From the NCBI GenBank assembly GCA_964058845.1, contig CAXKVR010000701.1, positions 1 through 21,943 on the forward strand: 21,943 nucleotides of DNA, given 5' to 3'. The notes under the pieces are model-generated. The model was not told the origin of the DNA and searched no databases. It saw nothing but the letters and a program-made list of their open reading frames with translations. A program made the translations under genes and the position numbers. Positions 18,801 to 21,943 of the stretch are shown in pieces (position 1 is the stretch's first letter; each line of letters opens with the position of its first letter). Source of the DNA: Carex sylvatica (lineage: Eukaryota; Streptophyta; Magnoliopsida; Poales; Cyperaceae).

Positions 18801-20012
18801 AAGAACATTTTTTTGTTGTAAATATTTAAAACAGTTTGGTACTGGTTGCACGATAATTGGGTCTTATCTGCAAAAATCTCAAATGTTGCCTGTAATTTGG
18901 GAGAGAAGCCTTAACTTTGTTGAGCTTTATTCTGTTCCTCATGTGCATATGAATGATCTTTCTCCATGTTGGATTAATGTGCAGACAAGCTCAAAGACAA
19001 TGAAGAAGCTTGCAAATCCAAATGCACCTCTTGGTTATACCCTTTGCTTTCTCAACTTAGCCTTTGATGGTTACACCAATTCCACTCAGGACTTGATCAA
19101 ATCAAGGTACTCATGTCTATTATCTTTTTGAATTTTGACAAATCCAATTGCTGAAACTAAGGCCATTCTTACCTACACATGTTCTGACTGGTGACATGGC
19201 ATTAATTTGGCTGTGGCTCCTTGTAGAATTGAGCCAGTCTCACACAGATCATTGAAAAACTTGGTTTTGGTACTATTCAGGGCCAATTACCAGATGGATA
19301 CTAGCTGAAATTCAGTTAGTATGGCTTGTTCCAATTTATTTGGTGACATTTGTTTTTGCCCATTTTGCTTCAACTCTATGCCAATATGGCTTGCTTGAGA
19401 GCTCAGTTTATACTAAAACGTCAATTATGCCTAAAAGACTGCCAAAACAAGGGAACAAGGAAAGATCAGGAATGACTTAGTACCAGTATCTTTGCTGCAG
19501 ATGGACATATTTATCTTTCTCTAGCTAAGAAATGAATTATAAATTAATTAAAAGCAGTCAATTTTAAATGATTACACAATTTTTTTTAAATATAACTTTG
19601 TTACAGGTACCCAAAAACGAGTCCCTGGGACATAATGCTTGGCATGAATTTCTGGGGCACCATATACAATGCTGTTATAATGTTCATTGGACCCCTCCTA
19701 TTCTCTAATTGGCCTTATGCTAATGGCTTTGAGGCATTAAATTTTTGTGGGACCCACCCAGAGGCTGCATGGGATATTCTTGTGTACTGCCTATGTGGGG
19801 CGATTGGTCAGAATTTTATTTTCTTGACAATAAGCCGATTTGGATCTCTGACAAATACTACCATTACTACAACGCGCAAGTTCATGAGCATTGTGGTTTC
19901 TTCGGTCGTGAGTGGGAACCCATTATCGGCGAAGCAATGGGGAAGTGTGTTTATGGTTTTTTCAGGCTTGTCTTTGCAAATTCTTCTCAAGTGGAAGAGA
20001 AAGAAAGCATAA
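15870..20012 (+). CDS. UTR3: UDP-galactose/UDP-glucose transporter 3-like (UTR3, HUT1/SLC35B1 type), seven exons
   Basis: Exons are 15870-15982, 16202-16299, 16419-16549, 16816-16846, 17697-17800, 18985-19106 and 19607-20012. All introns are GT-AG and phases match, giving 1005 nt and 334 aa, close to the about 331 aa of Arabidopsis UTR3. The protein is a multi-pass ER membrane exchanger that brings UDP-glucose and UDP-galactose into the lumen for glycoprotein quality control. Recognised blocks in order: 'FCVAGIWSAYITQGVLQETL', 'RFEHLAFLNFAQNVVCLIWS', 'ITNTIGPTMGIEALKYISYP', 'VLAKSSKMIP', 'PNAPLGYTLCFLNLAFDGYT', 'HPEAAWDILVYCLCGAIGQN', 'ISRFGSLTNTTITTTRKF'. The C-terminus KRKKA fits a KxKxx ER-retrieval signal. 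The start has A at -3 and G at +4. No frame damage is seen, so it is likely functional. Exon 4 is only 31 nt. Introns 4 (850 bp) and 5 (1184 bp) are long and hold repeats. Confidence 0.95.
17485..17575. repeat. TTA/ATT microsatellite in UTR3 intron 4
   Basis: An imperfect 'attattactattattatt' run is interrupted by 'ggtaccg' and followed by further TTA/ATT units. It is intronic, with no coding meaning. Confidence 0.75.
17589..17641 (+). mobile_element. Au-like SINE 3' end with TTG tail (UTR3 intron 4)
   Basis: 'agcctaccccaactt' then 'ttgggactaaaggctt' followed by a (TTG)n tail matches, from memory, the conserved 3' end of plant Au SINEs. The stem 'ccccaa...ttgggg'-like pairing is also typical. 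I could not find the 5' pol III boxes or a target-site duplication. The microsatellite directly upstream may have replaced the body, so this is probably a 5'-truncated copy. Confidence 0.5.
17801..18984 (+). other. UTR3 intron 5, no internal gene
   Basis: Between the Lys codon ending exon 5 and the Thr-Ser-Ser of exon 6. It is A/T-rich. 'gggtccttttggtaagaaaa' near 18632 has the look of a transposable-element terminus, but no partner was found. The frames at 18108 and 18883 are chance; the latter runs through the exon 6 boundary. Confidence 0.6.
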
Positions 20013-20524
20013 AAAATGGATTTTGTGCAGGTAGGTTCTCTCCTGTTGTTAATTTTGCCTTGCTTTTGTGGGGGTCGATAGTAAACATAGTATTGCAACC
20101 CCTTTTTAGTTACAGACAGGAAATTAATTGGAAAATTATGCGAGTGTAATTCGATGTGCTCATTATTAAACAATGAAGTACACCAATATTGTAGAACAGT
20201 GAAAGAAAAAAAATGCAATGATCTTTCAGCACAGTTTTATTCATCTTTTGATTGTTTGAATTTTTTATGCTATGCATAAATAATGCATTAGACTATCACA
20301 AAATTTTATTGACGTTCTCATCTAACATTGGTTCCATTAGCTCTTGCCTTTACCAATTAAACAGTTCTTACCATCACATGGGAAATCTTGCAGAAAACAA
20401 AATGTACATTAAAACCAAAAGGGTTATATCGAATAAAATGTATTCGCCTGTATGCTCTGGTACACTAACCCCAAGCATCACCATTAACCAGCATAATAAA
20501 ACTGAAACTTCCTGTCTTACCTAG
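20013..20524 (+). other. UTR3 3' UTR and spacer to the LINE
   Basis: No conserved coding signal. A canonical AATAAA is at 20432-20437 and weaker variants are near 20274, so transcript ends around 20300-20460 are plausible. The 90-codon frame at 20252-20524 happens to be in the same frame as the LINE ORF1 tail but shows no recognisable domain. Confidence 0.45.
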
Positions 20525-20692
20525 TGGTTAACTGCTAATACATACTCTTTGAAAGAGAAATTAAATGATAAATTCCAATCATCCCTACTAGACGTTTTGT
20601 CTACCAAGCTCTCTGTGATTACCTCCAATCCCATAGATCTTAGATCTTTCATTTCTGACACTCTAGAAGTTCAACAAAATTTAAATGGTTAA
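20525..20692 (+). pseudogene. C-terminal end of LINE ORF1 (putative)
   Basis: An open stretch of 55 codons after a TAG at 20522-20524 ends at TAA 20690-20692, overlapping the ORF2 start ATG (20685-20687) in another frame. Such overlaps are common between ORF1 and ORF2 of plant L1 elements. The sequence (Lys-Leu-Asn-Asp-Lys-Phe-Gln and so on) has no motif I recognise. The element's 5' end is not defined; the copy may be 5'-truncated near 20500. Confidence 0.4.
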
Positions 20693-21943
20693 CATCCTAA
20701 GTTGGAATGCTAGAGGCTTAGGCTCAGCCAACAAATTCAGAGCTCTTAAGGATTTTTTATCAATTAATAGAATTAATATAGTAGGTGTTCAAAAAACAAA
20801 AAAACCAGAAAATTTCTCTTCTAGAACTTTAAATGTTCTCAGCTCCACCATAATACATTGGACCTCCAAAGTATCTAATGGAGCTTCAGTAGGTATACTC
20901 CTAGGTATAAATGAATCTAAATTCTGGATTTTAGATACTTGGATTAAAGAATTTTCCATCACTGCACATATCAAATATAAAGCTGTCAATTTCGAATTTC
21001 TTCTAACAGTAGTTTATGGTCCTGTATTAGCCAACCAACGTAATTTCTTCTTATCTGAATTACAAATAATACCTTCTCTTAGACCAACAGCTTGGTTACT
21101 CTTTGGAGATTTTAATTTGATCAGGAATAGATCTGAGAAACAAGGACCCTCATACAACTACATCCTTAGCAATAGATTTAATAGTTTCATTTCTAATCTC
21201 AATTTAATTAAATTGAATCTTTCAAATAGGAAAATCTCTTGGTCCAGGTCTATATCTTCCAACTCAAAGGCCTTATTAGATAGATATTTTTGCTTTATTG
21301 ATTGGTTCTCACAATTTTTCAATACTATAGTCACCTCACTGCCAAGAATATATTCTGATTATAATCCTCTAATCTTGCACACTGAATCTATCTCTACTAG
21401 TTTTAGGAAGACTATTAGATTCGAAAAATCTTGGATACTACAAGATGGTTTTTCTGATTTACTAAATACATGGTGGCATTCTTTTCAATTAAATGATAAT
21501 TTGAAAAATAGTTGGAAATTCAAACTCCAATTTTTAAGGAAAAAACTTAGGGGTTGGAATTCCAACATACAAGGTGAAACAAGAAGAAGTAAACAACATT
21601 TCATAAATCAATTAGAATATTACGAACAACTTCAAGACACAACCTCCTTAACACCTTTTGAACTTCAGAATTGAAAAGAATGCCAATCATCTCTTTATAA
21701 AATTTATCAAGATGAGGAAACTCATTGGCAGCAAAGATCTAGGCTGATATGGTTCTTAAAAGGGGATCTAAATACTAAATTTTTTCACCTTACAGCTTCT
21801 ATTAGAAAATAGAAGAACATTATTCTTTCCCTAGAAATAGATGGTATTACTGTGTATGACCCAATGATTTTAAAAGACCACATATCATCTTACTACAAAT
21901 ACTTGCTGGGCACTGCCACCACTAGATTTCTCTCACTACAACC
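20685..21943 (+). pseudogene. LINE (L1-type) ORF2: endonuclease domain and start of RT region, degenerate, runs off window
   Basis: ORF2 of a non-LTR retrotransposon. The APE-type endonuclease nicks target DNA for reverse transcription. Seen in order: 'ILSWNARGLG' (about 4-13), 'VQKTK' (about 35-39), 'TVVYGP' (about 108-113), 'LLFGDFNLI' (about 138-146), 'ALLDRYF' and 'YSDYNPLIL' (about 224-232). Two catalytic positions are altered: the Glu of the usual Q-E-T-K is Lys, and the His of the usual S-D-H is Tyr. The frame is broken by TGA (21672-21674). It continues in the same frame through the family block 'WQQRSRLIWFLKGDLNTKFF' and meets TAG (21810-21812), so it is a dead copy. Reverse transcriptase would follow beyond 21943. 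Confidence 0.9.

Noticed and set aside
20252..20524. Possible upstream part of LINE ORF1
   Set aside because: It is in frame with the ORF1 tail but ends at a TAG and has no ORF1-like domain; it overlaps the likely UTR3 polyadenylation region.

Overview
The window is nuclear DNA of a flowering plant. The evidence is short GT-AG introns, an A/T-rich background, an intact plant-type UDP-sugar transporter gene, a chloroplast-derived insert (trnN-GUU), plant Mutator-like elements (MULEs, MITEs) and a plant L1-type LINE. I cannot name the species.

Layout. 1-3110: the C-terminal end of an unidentified Asn/Tyr/Pro-rich reading frame (2-148), a short block that looks like a dispersed repeat, a GC-rich degenerate repeat zone after an A-rich tract (866-1170), mostly featureless A/T-rich DNA, and a hAT-like terminus near 3110. 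3955-6734: four short inverted-repeat elements (MITEs), each with a 9-10 bp target-site duplication. A chloroplast insert (about 4505-5040) carrying a mutated trnN-GUU lies between the first and second.

6966-15421: a near-complete, roughly 8.46 kb MULE with TIRs of about 172 bp (few mismatches) and an ATCTCAAA target-site duplication. It carries two convergent genes. On the + strand is a mudrA-like DDE transposase of at least two and probably three exons, with a 21-bp tandem repeat in its last exon. On the - strand is a six-exon plant mobile domain (PMD, MAIN/PP7-long-form-like) gene, in the position mudrB holds in maize MuDR. Each gene has one in-frame nonsense codon in an otherwise open frame, so this copy is probably recently disabled.

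15422-20500: an intact host gene for an ER UDP-galactose/UDP-glucose transporter (UTR3/HUT1 type, seven exons, 334 aa). Its promoter holds an exact CCAAT-N9-CCACG ER-stress element about 220 bp before the ATG. The MULE inserted about 450 bp before the ATG and pushed the older MITE-rich upstream DNA about 8.5 kb away. 20525-21943: the start of a LINE (end of ORF1, then ORF2 endonuclease) running off the window. Two catalytic residues of its endonuclease are replaced and it has two in-frame stops.

The strongest biology is the transposase + PMD two-gene MULE and its position against the UPR-type promoter of UTR3. The exon models are hand-read from splice sites and frame continuity; no search was run.
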